Part shown: positions 1 through 7,860 of the stretch, one piece after another
How the letters are laid out: every line of letters begins with the position of its first letter
Numbering within the stretch: the first letter of the stretch is position 1
DNA from: Flavipsychrobacter sp.
GTDB taxonomy: Bacteria > Bacteroidota > Bacteroidia > Chitinophagales > Chitinophagaceae
Assembly: GCA_016786565.1 (NCBI GenBank)
Contig: JAEUVY010000034.1
Coordinates: 1 to 55,129, forward strand
DNA length: 55,129 nt
Direction: 5' to 3'
Translations under genes and position numbers: made by a program
Notes under the pieces: model-generated
The model's database searches: none
What the model saw: the letters and a program-made list of their open reading frames with translations, nothing else
What the model was told of the DNA's origin: nothing

Positions 1-1669
1 CCATCTGCGCCTTCATATACAACCTTTCCAGGTAGCGCATATTGGTCGAATACTTACTCAGTGCCGGGGTTATCTTCTCCTTCCTCATCTTCGCCACCGC
101 GTCATAAAGCATATAGGCCGGGTCACTAAGCAACTGCGCACTATCCGCAGGTTTTGCCGCGGCCGCCCACTTTTTCAGCGCGTCCTTAGACACAAACATC
201 GAGCTACCATAAAGGCTTGTCGCCCATGCTTCCATGTTCTGCTTGTGCGCCTTGTACTCGGTGGTATAGTATGCGGGTGCGCTCGCTGCACATTTTGTCA
301 GATATAACTTCATCAATGCCTTGAATACATCCTTGTCCGTTCCGGCATCATAGTTCTTATAAAATCCTTCCTGCGCATCTGCCAGCTTCACCAGCGAATC
401 AGAAAAAGCTTTCCCATCCATCCATGCCCTGAAAACTCCCATCCACTTCTCAGCAACTGCCGCCTGCTGTATCAGTTCCACACCCAGCACCGCTTCCTTT
501 ATATATTGGTCATCCGATATCAGCTTATCCGCAGCTCCGGCAGCCGCCTTCATTTTCGGCAGCAGGCTATCGGCAAAGGGCATGGTGTTATCGTTTGCAG
601 CCCACTTGGCAAATGTAGTTTCATACATCTCCTTCTTTCCGGTAGCGTTGTTCAGCTTCAGTCCCTTCACTTCGCCCTGCCATTTTTTCCAGCCATTGGC
701 TACGCTCGCCCTCTTAGATGTATACTTTATAAATATATCTCGCGATGCACTCATGTGCTTCGTCCACACGTCCAGCCTTTTTGTCCTGGCATCAATAGCT
801 ATCGGGTCCGATATGTTATACACATGCTTCAGAGAGAAAGACGAGATATACTCATTGGTCGTTCCCGGAAATCCATAGACCATCGTAAAATCCCCCTCCT
901 TAATGCCCGAGATATTGATGTTGAAGAACTGCTCAGCCTTGTATGGTTTGTTCTCCGGCGAGTAGTCGGCCGGCTTATTATCCGCCCCTGCATATACCCT
1001 GAAGATCGAAAAATCACCTGTATGCCTTGGCCACATCCAGTTTTCTTCGTCACCACCAAATGCGCCTATCCCGTTTGGCGGGAAACCCACAAAACGAATA
1101 TCCCGGTAGGTCTCAGAGATAGCAACCCAATACTGATTTCCCTTAAAGAACGCCTTTATATTGGCATCCATCCCGGTCGCTTTCGCTATCTCCTTCTCTG
1201 TCTGGGCTATCCTCTGGTTCACTATGCTGTCGCGCACCGCGTCCCGCAACGTATCATCCAACCCGTAAGTGATTTTCGACGTCACCTCCTCTATTTTACG
1301 GATGAACGTCACCGTAAGCCCCTTGCACGGCAATTCCTCACTCAGGTTGCCTGCCCAGTATCCGTTGGCAAAATAATCCTTCTCCGGACTGCTCAACGCC
1401 TGTGCGCTGCCATACCCGCAGTGGTGGTTCGTCAATATCAAACCTTTCGATGATATGATCTCACCCGTACACCCCTTCCCGAACAGAACGATAGCATTAT
1501 TTAGCCCCGTTCCGTTTTCGTTATAAATTTTATCAATTGCAATCTGCAGCCCCATCTCCTTCATCTCCTTCTCATGATCCTTGATCTTCGGCGGCATCCA
1601 CATTCCCTCCTTTGCAAACAACGAATTACAACCCGCGGTTATTAATACCGACATCAGAAACTTCCGCAT
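1..1669 (-). CDS. S46 family serine dipeptidyl peptidase (DPP7/DPP11-like), 3' end outside window
   Basis: Exported dipeptidyl peptidase that removes dipeptides from peptide N-termini in the periplasm. The N-terminus has a signal peptide (MRKFLMSV...NSLFA) followed by the family start EGMWMPP. The catalytic histidine lies in LTNHHCGYG, and the family stretch FGGDEENWMWPRHTGDFS contains the catalytic aspartate. About 556 codons are present; S46 enzymes are around 700 residues, so the catalytic-serine region and the residue that separates DPP7 from DPP11 specificity fall outside the window. An ATG 12 codons upstream (position 1705) is in frame, but the start at 1669 gives the better signal peptide. 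It is divergent from the T9SS type B gene. Family assignment is firm; substrate class is not known. Confidence 0.93.
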   Translation of the reverse strand, partial: MRKFLMSVLITAGCNSLFAKEGMWMPPKIKDHEKEMKEMGLQIAIDKIYNENGTGLNNAIVLFGKGCTGEIISSKGLILTNHHCGYGSAQALSSPEKDYFANGYWAGNLSEELPCKGLTVTFIRKIEEVTSKITYGLDDTLRDAVRDSIVNQRIAQTEKEIAKATGMDANIKAFFKGNQYWVAISETYRDIRFVGFPPNGIGAFGGDEENWMWPRHTGDFSIFRVYAGADNKPADYSPENKPYKAEQFFNINISGIKEGDFTMVYGFPGTTNEYISSFSLKHVYNISDPIAIDARTKRLDVWTKHMSASRDIFIKYTSKRASVANGWKKWQGEVKGLKLNNATGKKEMYETTFAKWAANDNTMPFADSLLPKMKAAAGAADKLISDDQYIKEAVLGVELIQQAAVAEKWMGVFRAWMDGKAFSDSLVKLADAQEGFYKNYDAGTDKDVFKALMKLYLTKCAASAPAYYTTEYKAHKQNMEAWATSLYGSSMFVSKDALKKWAAAAKPADSAQLLSDPAYMLYDAVAKMRKEKITPALSKYSTNMRYLERLYMKAQM

Positions 1670-1714
1670 AAACACAGGCGAAACACTAACATTAATCTTA
1701 ATCATATATACATT

Positions 1715-1744
1715 TTGATTTGCGGAAATAAATATACACCTTTG
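1715..1744 (+). promoter_or_regulatory. Bacteroidota-type promoter of the T9SS type B gene
   Basis: TTG at 1715-1717, a 19-bp spacer, then CACCTTTG at 1737-1744, one base off the TAnnTTTG -7 box. Transcription would start near 1750, leaving a leader of about 60 nt before the ATG at 1810. Confidence 0.6.
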
Positions 1745-1809
1745 CTACTAAAGTTGTCCGTGAATTCCATATATTAGCGGAATAATAGGATTATATCTTG
1801 ACCGGGATT

Positions 1810-3855
1810 ATGAAAAAATGCTTGTTCGTCATAGCGATATTGATAGTATCGCAACTGAAATCATTTGCACAATCGTTATTTGATGGGCCTGATACTGTTT
1901 GTGTCAATCAACCAGTGAAGCTCACCAGCAACGTATTCGATGCAAAATCCTATTACTGGGGGTTCTGCTCAGGCTTCCTGTTCAATGCCCCAACCGGCAC
2001 CAACATGGGCAGCGGCTTCAAGATGAACGGCCCTACCGGCATCGAAATAGCCAATGATAGCGGCCTTTTCTACGGCTTTGTCATCAATTCTCAGACCAAC
2101 GAACTGCTCCGTCTCAACTACGGTGCCAGCCTCAATAACGTTCCTACTGTTACCAATTTCGGCAACCTCACAAACGGTCTCCCCGAAAATCCTACTACAC
2201 TCTACCTGCTTCACGATACGTTCTCCCGCAAATGGTTCCTTTACGTAGCAGGTGGTTTCGAAAAAGCAACTTCTGAACTCGGTCGTGTCGACTTCGGCGC
2301 ACGTCTCGGCAACCCTAAACCCAACGTTGCAAACTTCGGCAACCCCGGCAATCTGCTCGATCAGCCTCGTGGCCTCTTCGTCACGCAAGATGCCGACCGC
2401 CGTTGGATCGGTTATGCCGTAAACTACAATTCCAGCGAACTCATCCAATTCGATTTCGCTTTCAACCCATCTACAACGCCACTTGCAAAAACACTCGGAA
2501 ACGTTGATGGTGTGCTCAATTTCCCTTCAGACCTTTCTGCCATCTACGACGATAACCAATGGTATTTCTTTGTTACCAACTATGGCAACAACACACTGGC
2601 GCGTATCGACATGGGAGCCACACTCGACCCGGTTGCACCTGCATTTGCAGCGGGCACCAGCCTCGGCGACTTCCTCTTCCGTATCCTTCGCCCGTCTTCG
2701 CTCACAACAGTGCGCGACTGTAACTACCTCCACATCTACATCACCGACAGTACAACCGGTCAGTTGGTTGAAGTACGCGCGCCAAAGGCTCTGGGCCCAT
2801 ACACAGGCATCAGCTACAGCGTGGTGGGTGGCATGAACTTCCCTTCAGCTATTTCGGGTATCCTCCGCGACCGCGACACCGTGTACGGTTTCATCACCAA
2901 CGCGCTCGATACCACCATAACAAAGATCTCTTTCAACAACTGTACTAACTCTTCTATTCCTTCATTCACAGAACTCGATCCGCCTGCTTACAGCTACAAC
3001 GCTCCGGGTGTGTACAATGTGTTCTTCACGGTCGATGAAGGTCTGCCTACACAGCGTACTGATTGTAAAGACATCACAGTATTGGCGCCGCCTACACTTT
3101 ACCGCCCCAACGACACAACGATCTGCGAAGGCGATACACTCAGGCTTTATGCAGTATCAACGCTTGCCGATTCTATCAGATGGGCTGCGGGTCACAACAT
3201 CGATACTACAAACGTGTATTTCGACTCGGTTCGTGTTTACCCCGACCACTCAGTTACCTACAACTACACTCTGTACTATCCATTCGGTTGTATCGTAGAT
3301 ACCGCCATCACGGTTAAGGTTGTAAAAGTGAATGCTGATGCCGGTCCGGACCGTTACATCCGCGATGGTGCAATTTCAACTATCGGCGGACCAAACACTT
3401 CGATCGGCTCTTACTCCTACCATTGGGAACCATTCCAGTTCATCAACGATACTACGGTGATGTTCCCTAATGTAAATCCGCCTTACGACTTCTCCTACAA
3501 CCTCACCGTGGTCTATGAGGGCGAAGGGTTCAGATGCCTCGCACGGGATACAGTTACCGTGCGTGTAGATTGTGGCGCTGGCTTCAATCTGCCAAACGCT
3601 TTCGTACCCACGAGCGGCAAATCCGGTACCAACAAATTCGGCATCCTTAACAATGCTATTGCTAAACTGAACTACTTCCGTATTTACAACCGTTACGGAC
3701 AACTCGTATTCCAGACCACTGACCCTACTCAGGCTTGGGACGGCACCTTCAACGGTGCATTGGCACAGGAAGGTGTTTACGTTTGGATGGCCGATGGCTT
3801 CTGTCAGGATGGCAAGCCTGTCAAAAAGCAGGGTAACGTGACACTGTTCAGGTAG
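1810..3855 (+). CDS. T9SS type B secreted protein with CHU_C (gliding motility-associated) C-terminal domain
   Basis: A 681-residue exported protein. The signal peptide ends near SFAQ. The first ~370 residues hold repeated strand segments with FGN / LLRLNYG / LARIDMG patterns that look like beta-propeller blades. They are followed by a PKD-like segment (around 385-430) and a second Ig-like module. The last ~90 residues (NLPNAFVPTSG ... FRIYNRYGQLVFQT ... WDGTFNG ... GVYVWMADGFCQDG) are the CHU_C domain, the export and surface-attachment signal of type B T9SS cargo. An in-frame TTG 12 nt upstream is possible, but the ATG with MKK fits a signal peptide. The gene stands alone behind its own promoter. 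The ligand of the propeller-like part is unknown. Confidence 0.88.
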   Translation: MKKCLFVIAILIVSQLKSFAQSLFDGPDTVCVNQPVKLTSNVFDAKSYYWGFCSGFLFNAPTGTNMGSGFKMNGPTGIEIANDSGLFYGFVINSQTNELLRLNYGASLNNVPTVTNFGNLTNGLPENPTTLYLLHDTFSRKWFLYVAGGFEKATSELGRVDFGARLGNPKPNVANFGNPGNLLDQPRGLFVTQDADRRWIGYAVNYNSSELIQFDFAFNPSTTPLAKTLGNVDGVLNFPSDLSAIYDDNQWYFFVTNYGNNTLARIDMGATLDPVAPAFAAGTSLGDFLFRILRPSSLTTVRDCNYLHIYITDSTTGQLVEVRAPKALGPYTGISYSVVGGMNFPSAISGILRDRDTVYGFITNALDTTITKISFNNCTNSSIPSFTELDPPAYSYNAPGVYNVFFTVDEGLPTQRTDCKDITVLAPPTLYRPNDTTICEGDTLRLYAVSTLADSIRWAAGHNIDTTNVYFDSVRVYPDHSVTYNYTLYYPFGCIVDTAITVKVVKVNADAGPDRYIRDGAISTIGGPNTSIGSYSYHWEPFQFINDTTVMFPNVNPPYDFSYNLTVVYEGEGFRCLARDTVTVRVDCGAGFNLPNAFVPTSGKSGTNKFGILNNAIAKLNYFRIYNRYGQLVFQTTDPTQAWDGTFNGALAQEGVYVWMADGFCQDGKPVKKQGNVTLFR

Positions 3856-3885
3856 AACAGAATTGTGTAACCAAATTCTATTGTT

Positions 3886-4182
3886 GTGGCTGCATTTATG
3901 TTTCAGCTGGAACTACCCGAGATGAACGACAGCATCGTTGCTGCCATTCCGGCTCATCGTTTACACATCAATTCGCTTTTCAGCCAGGGGAGGATACTTT
4001 CATACAGTGTGGCAATGAGTCGTGCTACAATATGGTGTGTCATTAATGCCGAAGACGAACAGGAGGCGAACGAACTCGTCACAGCCTTTCCGCTATACCA
4101 CCTCTGCACTGAAGTAGTTTGCAGGCCATTGCTTTTTCACAACACACTACCCGCACCCGCACCGGGTATATCCCTCAATTAG
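3886..4182 (+). CDS. small dimeric alpha/beta-barrel-like protein (muconolactone isomerase/YciI-like)
   Basis: 98 residues from a GTG start (an ATG four codons later is the alternative). The order of a beta strand (FMFQLELPE), a helix with IPAHRLHINSLFSQGRI, a strand (SYSVAMSRATIWCVINA), a helix rich in acidic residues and a C-terminal strand fits the ferredoxin-like dimeric barrel fold of muconolactone isomerase-like proteins. No catalytic residue can be named. It starts 30 nt after the T9SS gene and could be co-transcribed with it. The fold is inferred from pattern, and the function is unknown. Confidence 0.6.
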   Translation: MAAFMFQLELPEMNDSIVAAIPAHRLHINSLFSQGRILSYSVAMSRATIWCVINAEDEQEANELVTAFPLYHLCTEVVCRPLLFHNTLPAPAPGISLN

Positions 4183-4243
4183 CTTTCATATAGCAAATTG
4201 AATTATCCTATTTTGGCATAACCAAACACAATGACCTGCGTCA

Positions 4244-4273
4244 TTTATATCTGTATTATTTGAGCGACATTTG
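4244..4273 (+). promoter_or_regulatory. putative promoter of ahpC
   Basis: GACATTTG at 4266-4273 resembles the -7 box with one mismatch. A TTT in place of TTG sits 19 bp upstream at 4244-4246. The predicted leader is about 30 nt. The match is partial. Confidence 0.35.
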
Positions 4274-4306
4274 CACTTCAAAATCAACAATAAAACACAG
4301 AAGATC

Positions 4307-4864
4307 ATGGCAAACAATTTTGTAACAGTAGGAATGGCTTTTCCTCAGTTCGAAAAGAAATCAGTAGTATCCCTCGAGAAAGGAAAAGAATTCAAAGAGA
4401 TCAGCAACAAAGACATCGAAGGAAAATGGGCGGTTATGTTCTGGTGGCCTAAAGACTTCACTTTCGTATGTCCTACAGAGATCGCTGAATTCAACAAAAA
4501 CTACACAAACTTCACCGACCGTGATACAGTGCTCCTCGGCGCTTCTACCGATAACGAATACGTACACCATGCATGGCGTGTGGCGCACAACGATCTGCGC
4601 GACCTCCGCTTCCCGATGATCGCAGATACTTCAAAGAGCCTCGCTGAAGAGCTGGGTATCCTCTCTGCCGATGAAAAAGTTGCTTACCGCGCTACATACA
4701 TCATCGATCCGGAAGGAATCGTTCGATGGGTGAATGTGAACGACCTCAGCGTAGGCCGTAACGTAGCGGAAGTGCTCCGTGTACTCGACGCTTTGCAAAC
4801 AGATGAGCTTTGCCCGTGCAACTGGACTAAAGGTGCAGAAACACTCACTCCTGCTGTAGGATAA
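4307..4864 (+). CDS. ahpC: peroxiredoxin AhpC, three-cysteine type
   Basis: 185-residue cytosolic peroxidase that reduces hydrogen peroxide, organic peroxides and peroxynitrite. The peroxidatic cysteine is C55 in DFTFVCPTE. Near the C-terminus, C169 and C171 lie in ELCPCNW, the double-cysteine arrangement known from mycobacterial AhpC, which is re-reduced by AhpD rather than by AhpF. This fits the ahpD gene 77 nt downstream. The ATG at 4307 gives the usual peroxiredoxin N-terminus (VGMAFPQFE); longer upstream starts lack homology. A strong hairpin separates it from ahpD and may make AhpC the more abundant product. Confidence 0.95.
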   Translation: MANNFVTVGMAFPQFEKKSVVSLEKGKEFKEISNKDIEGKWAVMFWWPKDFTFVCPTEIAEFNKNYTNFTDRDTVLLGASTDNEYVHHAWRVAHNDLRDLRFPMIADTSKSLAEELGILSADEKVAYRATYIIDPEGIVRWVNVNDLSVGRNVAEVLRVLDALQTDELCPCNWTKGAETLTPAVG

Positions 4865-4880
4865 TATAATATGCAATCAG

Positions 4881-4917
4881 AAACGTCCCGCAGCATTATT
4901 GATGCGGGACGTTTTTA
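4881..4917 (+). terminator. intercistronic terminator/attenuator hairpin between ahpC and ahpD
   Basis: A perfect 12-bp stem (aaacgtcccgca at 4881-4892 pairing with 4903-4914), a 10-nt loop and a T-rich tail, ending about 25 nt before the ahpD start. Partial read-through would set the ahpC to ahpD ratio. Confidence 0.8.
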
Positions 4918-4941
4918 TTATCAACCATTCAATCAACTATT

Positions 4942-5526
4942 ATGGCAATAGAAAATGAAACCGTGCAAAGTATGTTTGCCGACTTCGGTATAGATCCGCA
5001 ACACGTGAGCAAAAGCCTCACCGCTATGGCAGCCGTGAATCACAAATACCTCCGCGACCTCAAGTTGAATGTGGCGGCCATGCTGGGTAGCGCCAACCTC
5101 ACCCGCAAAGAAGCGTATCTGATCGCTCTGTCGGTTGCTGTGAATGAAAAGAACGATGCACTCATCACTGCCTTCGAAGGACAGGCCGCGAAAGAAGGTG
5201 CCACACCCGACGAGATCGCCGAAACACATGGCTGCACCTCTGTCATGAACCTCAACAACGTGCTGTACCGCTTCCGTCATTACATGCACGGAAACGAGTA
5301 TTACGCCAAAACACCGGCCGGTGTGCGCATGAGCATCATGATGACACCAGCCATGGGTAAACCCTTGTTCGAGCTCATCAGCCTCGTTGTGTCTGCAGTC
5401 AACGGCTGCGAACAGTGCGTTAACTCGCACGAGCATTCGGTGAAAGAACAAGGTGCTTCAGAAGCACGCATCTACGATGCCATTCGCCTCGCAGCGGTGA
5501 TCAAGAGCCTTTGTGCCGTGATCTGA
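4942..5526 (+). CDS. ahpD: alkylhydroperoxidase AhpD (carboxymuconolactone decarboxylase family)
   Basis: 194-residue all-helical disulfide reductase of the CMD family, the electron donor to AhpC. The active-site motif is NGCEQCVNSHE, with C156, C159 and H163 in the CxxCxxxH arrangement. A glutamate (E144) sits 12 residues before the first cysteine, the same spacing as the catalytic glutamate and first cysteine of mycobacterial AhpD. The protein has a longer N-terminus than the core domain. Its position directly after an AhpC of the matching cysteine type makes the pairing convincing. It converges on the histidine kinase gene across a terminator. Confidence 0.93.
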   Translation: MAIENETVQSMFADFGIDPQHVSKSLTAMAAVNHKYLRDLKLNVAAMLGSANLTRKEAYLIALSVAVNEKNDALITAFEGQAAKEGATPDEIAETHGCTSVMNLNNVLYRFRHYMHGNEYYAKTPAGVRMSIMMTPAMGKPLFELISLVVSAVNGCEQCVNSHEHSVKEQGASEARIYDAIRLAAVIKSLCAVI

Positions 5527-5551
5527 TCAAGTAAGTACTGAGAAATAAATA

Positions 5552-5582
5552 CGGCCCTGTATACACATCGTACACAGGGCCG
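5552..5582. terminator. bidirectional terminator between ahpD and the sensor kinase gene
   Basis: cggccctgt at 5552-5560 pairs perfectly with 5574-5582, with a 13-nt loop. It lies between converging stop codons. The following plus-strand sequence is only moderately T-rich. Confidence 0.6.
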
Positions 5583-5604
5583 TTTACATTTACAGAGCGT
5601 TCTC

Positions 5605-6885
5605 CTATCGTATCGCCGGCAGGGTAATGGTGAACAAACTACCCTTACCCGGCGCACTTTCCACTTTTATCTTTCCGTCGTGCGCGTCAACAATGGCCTT
5701 CACATAACTCAGCCCCAACCCGAATCCCTTCACATTGTGAATGTTTCCGGTATGCGCACGATAGAATTTCTCAAAGATGCGCTGCTGCGTTTCCTTATCC
5801 ATCCCTATACCATTGTCCTTTATCTTAATGGTGAACATACCGTTACCATGTTTCAGCGTTTCCACCACTATCTTCGGTGCCTCTGTCGAATACTTCATGG
5901 CATTGTCCAGAAGGTTGAAGATGATGTTTGAAAAGTGAACTTCATCGGCCTCGATCACTGAATCTGTCGCAGCCAGATGCAGATCTATAGATCCGTGTTT
6001 CTCTTGTACCTGCAAGGCCAGGTTATGTGCCACCTTTGTTATGATCTGGTGCGCATCAAGCTTTTGCAGGGTCAGCTTTATCTCCTCCTTCTCCAGCCTT
6101 GCCGCCTGAAGTATCTTCTCCACCTGCTTATTCATGCGCTTATTCTCCTCCTTGATCATGCTGCTGTATATCTTGATCTTGTCGGTATCATGTATCACTT
6201 TCTCGTTGGTCAATGCGTCTATCGCAAGCGAGATAGTGGCCAAAGGTGTCTTCAGCTCATGGGTCATGTTGTTGATAAAGTCCGACTTGATCTCAGAGAC
6301 TTTCTTCTGGTTGATCAGTGTTCTTACAGTAAGTGCGAATGCCAGCACTATAATGGTAGTGAAAATAATAGATGCCACAACCATCCAACCCATCTCTCGT
6401 ATGATCAGGTTTTTGTCCTCCCTTATTGAAATGTAAAGCGTTTCTCTCGCCCTGTAAGAATCTTCAGGGGTCAGCTCCACCCGGTACGCAGTCTCCTGCT
6501 CGGTAGGATGGAATCCCGGCGATTGCAGAATGATGTTCTTGTAAATGTTGGTGATGCAAAATTCGAACTTCTGCTTGATGTTGTTTTCCTTCAGCCGCTT
6601 CGCGATAATGTCAGAGATCTCATCTGCTGTGAATTTCCCTTCCACCATAAAAAACCTGCTGAGTATATACCGTTTAGATTCTTCCGTGGGAACATACTCG
6701 GAAGTCTTGTACACAAATTTACTGTGTATCCCCTCCTTGGTTTCATTCAATGTCAACTCCACAGCCCGCTGAAACTCCTCGTGCTTTAGCTTTATCGCAT
6801 TCTGTATCCACGACATCTGAATGAACAGTATGCCCACCACCGACAAAGTGATCAGTATTACTATCCAGGGGTAGATCTTCTTCAT
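5605..6885 (-). CDS. sensor histidine kinase
   Basis: 426-residue membrane kinase. TM1 spans about 5-27 (IVILITLSVVGILFI), followed by a ~135-residue periplasmic sensor region without a recognisable domain, TM2 about 168-190, the HisKA dimerisation domain with phospho-acceptor H209 (NNMTHELKTPLA), and a HATPase domain with N box (FNLLDNAMKYS), G1 (DNGIGMD) and G2 (GFGLGLSYV). No HAMP or PAS domain is evident and no response regulator lies next to it, so it is an orphan or pairs with a regulator elsewhere. The signal is unknown. Confidence 0.93.
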   Translation of the reverse strand: MKKIYPWIVILITLSVVGILFIQMSWIQNAIKLKHEEFQRAVELTLNETKEGIHSKFVYKTSEYVPTEESKRYILSRFFMVEGKFTADEISDIIAKRLKENNIKQKFEFCITNIYKNIILQSPGFHPTEQETAYRVELTPEDSYRARETLYISIREDKNLIIREMGWMVVASIIFTTIIVLAFALTVRTLINQKKVSEIKSDFINNMTHELKTPLATISLAIDALTNEKVIHDTDKIKIYSSMIKEENKRMNKQVEKILQAARLEKEEIKLTLQKLDAHQIITKVAHNLALQVQEKHGSIDLHLAATDSVIEADEVHFSNIIFNLLDNAMKYSTEAPKIVVETLKHGNGMFTIKIKDNGIGMDKETQQRIFEKFYRAHTGNIHNVKGFGLGLSYVKAIVDAHDGKIKVESAPGKGSLFTITLPAIR

Positions 6886-6932
6886 GTGGTAGTAAAAATA
6901 ATAATGCGAATGCTATATAAACGTTAAGACTA

Positions 6933-6940
6933 CAAAGGTA
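6933..6940 (-). promoter_or_regulatory. -7 box of the sensor kinase gene
   Basis: TACCTTTG on the minus strand, 47 nt upstream of the kinase ATG. No TTG was found at the expected -33 distance. Confidence 0.45.
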
Positions 6941-7036
6941 CACGTTACCGGTTGACGGGGATTGGCGACCTCGTTGATATTGGTCATTTTTGTACCCCTC
7001 ACTTTCCGTAACTTTATTATACAAAAATAGCATCTT

Positions 7037-7858
7037 ATGTCGTACATCATAGCCGCCACCGATTTCACTGATACTTCGCTCAATGCAGTTACCTATGCTG
7101 CCGACATGGCTGTTGCCACAGGTTACCCGCTCGTGCTGATCAATGCTTTCTCATTACCGGTAATGGTAGGTGATGTGCCCCTGCCCGCCACGCTCATCGA
7201 AGACACCAGGGTGGATATGGAAAAACAGATGAGCACCCTCGTTAAAACGTTGGCAACTGCACACACCGGGCTCGCGGTCACCGGCGAAGTACGGTACGGT
7301 ACCGTCATCGATGTGATAGAAAGATATGCCACCGAAAATCGCCCACCCTTCATCACCATCATGGGCAACACCAATACGCGCGAAAACTCAGTTTGGATAC
7401 TCAGCACACTCAGCGATGCGTCAGGCAACCTCAACCTGCCGGTTCTGGCTGTTCCGCCCGGCGCGGTATTCAAAACCGCTCCTGTCATGTGTCTGGCATT
7501 AGATCTTACTATGACAGATATCGCGGGTCCGTTGCGGCAAGTGGCAGATATTGCCACAGCCATCCGTGCACAGCTTCATGTTGTGAATGTGGGCAATAAC
7601 GACGCCCGGGGCAACCGACTGATATCAGACGAAATAGAGCTTGCTTTGTTGCCGGCGCGGCCTGCATATCACTTCATTCCCGGCGAAGAAGTGGAAGAAA
7701 ATATCCAGACCTTCTGCGAAGAGAACAGAGTTAAGTTGCTTGCCGTCATTCACGGTCGTCATTCCTTTTTCGAAAGCCTGGTAAACCGCAGCCACACCAA
7801 ACACATGGCAAAGACCATGCAGATACCACTGCTGGTGCTTCACGAGACCGCCAACTAA
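7037..7858 (+). CDS. tandem-domain universal stress protein (UspA family)
   Basis: 273 residues made of two Usp modules. The first begins SYIIAATDFTDTSLNAVTYA and includes the family's TxMG-like strand (FITIMGNTNTR). The second begins near residue 150 (CLALDLTMTD) and ends in HTKHMAKTMQIPLLVLHET, the typical C-terminal strand. The first module has only a partial form of the ATP-binding GxxGxxG signature, so ATP binding cannot be claimed. It is a cytosolic stress-response protein with no enzymatic role shown. It converges on the PIG-L gene with 2 nt between the stops. Confidence 0.9.
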   Translation: MSYIIAATDFTDTSLNAVTYAADMAVATGYPLVLINAFSLPVMVGDVPLPATLIEDTRVDMEKQMSTLVKTLATAHTGLAVTGEVRYGTVIDVIERYATENRPPFITIMGNTNTRENSVWILSTLSDASGNLNLPVLAVPPGAVFKTAPVMCLALDLTMTDIAGPLRQVADIATAIRAQLHVVNVGNNDARGNRLISDEIELALLPARPAYHFIPGEEVEENIQTFCEENRVKLLAVIHGRHSFFESLVNRSHTKHMAKTMQIPLLVLHETAN

Positions 7859-7860
7859 AA

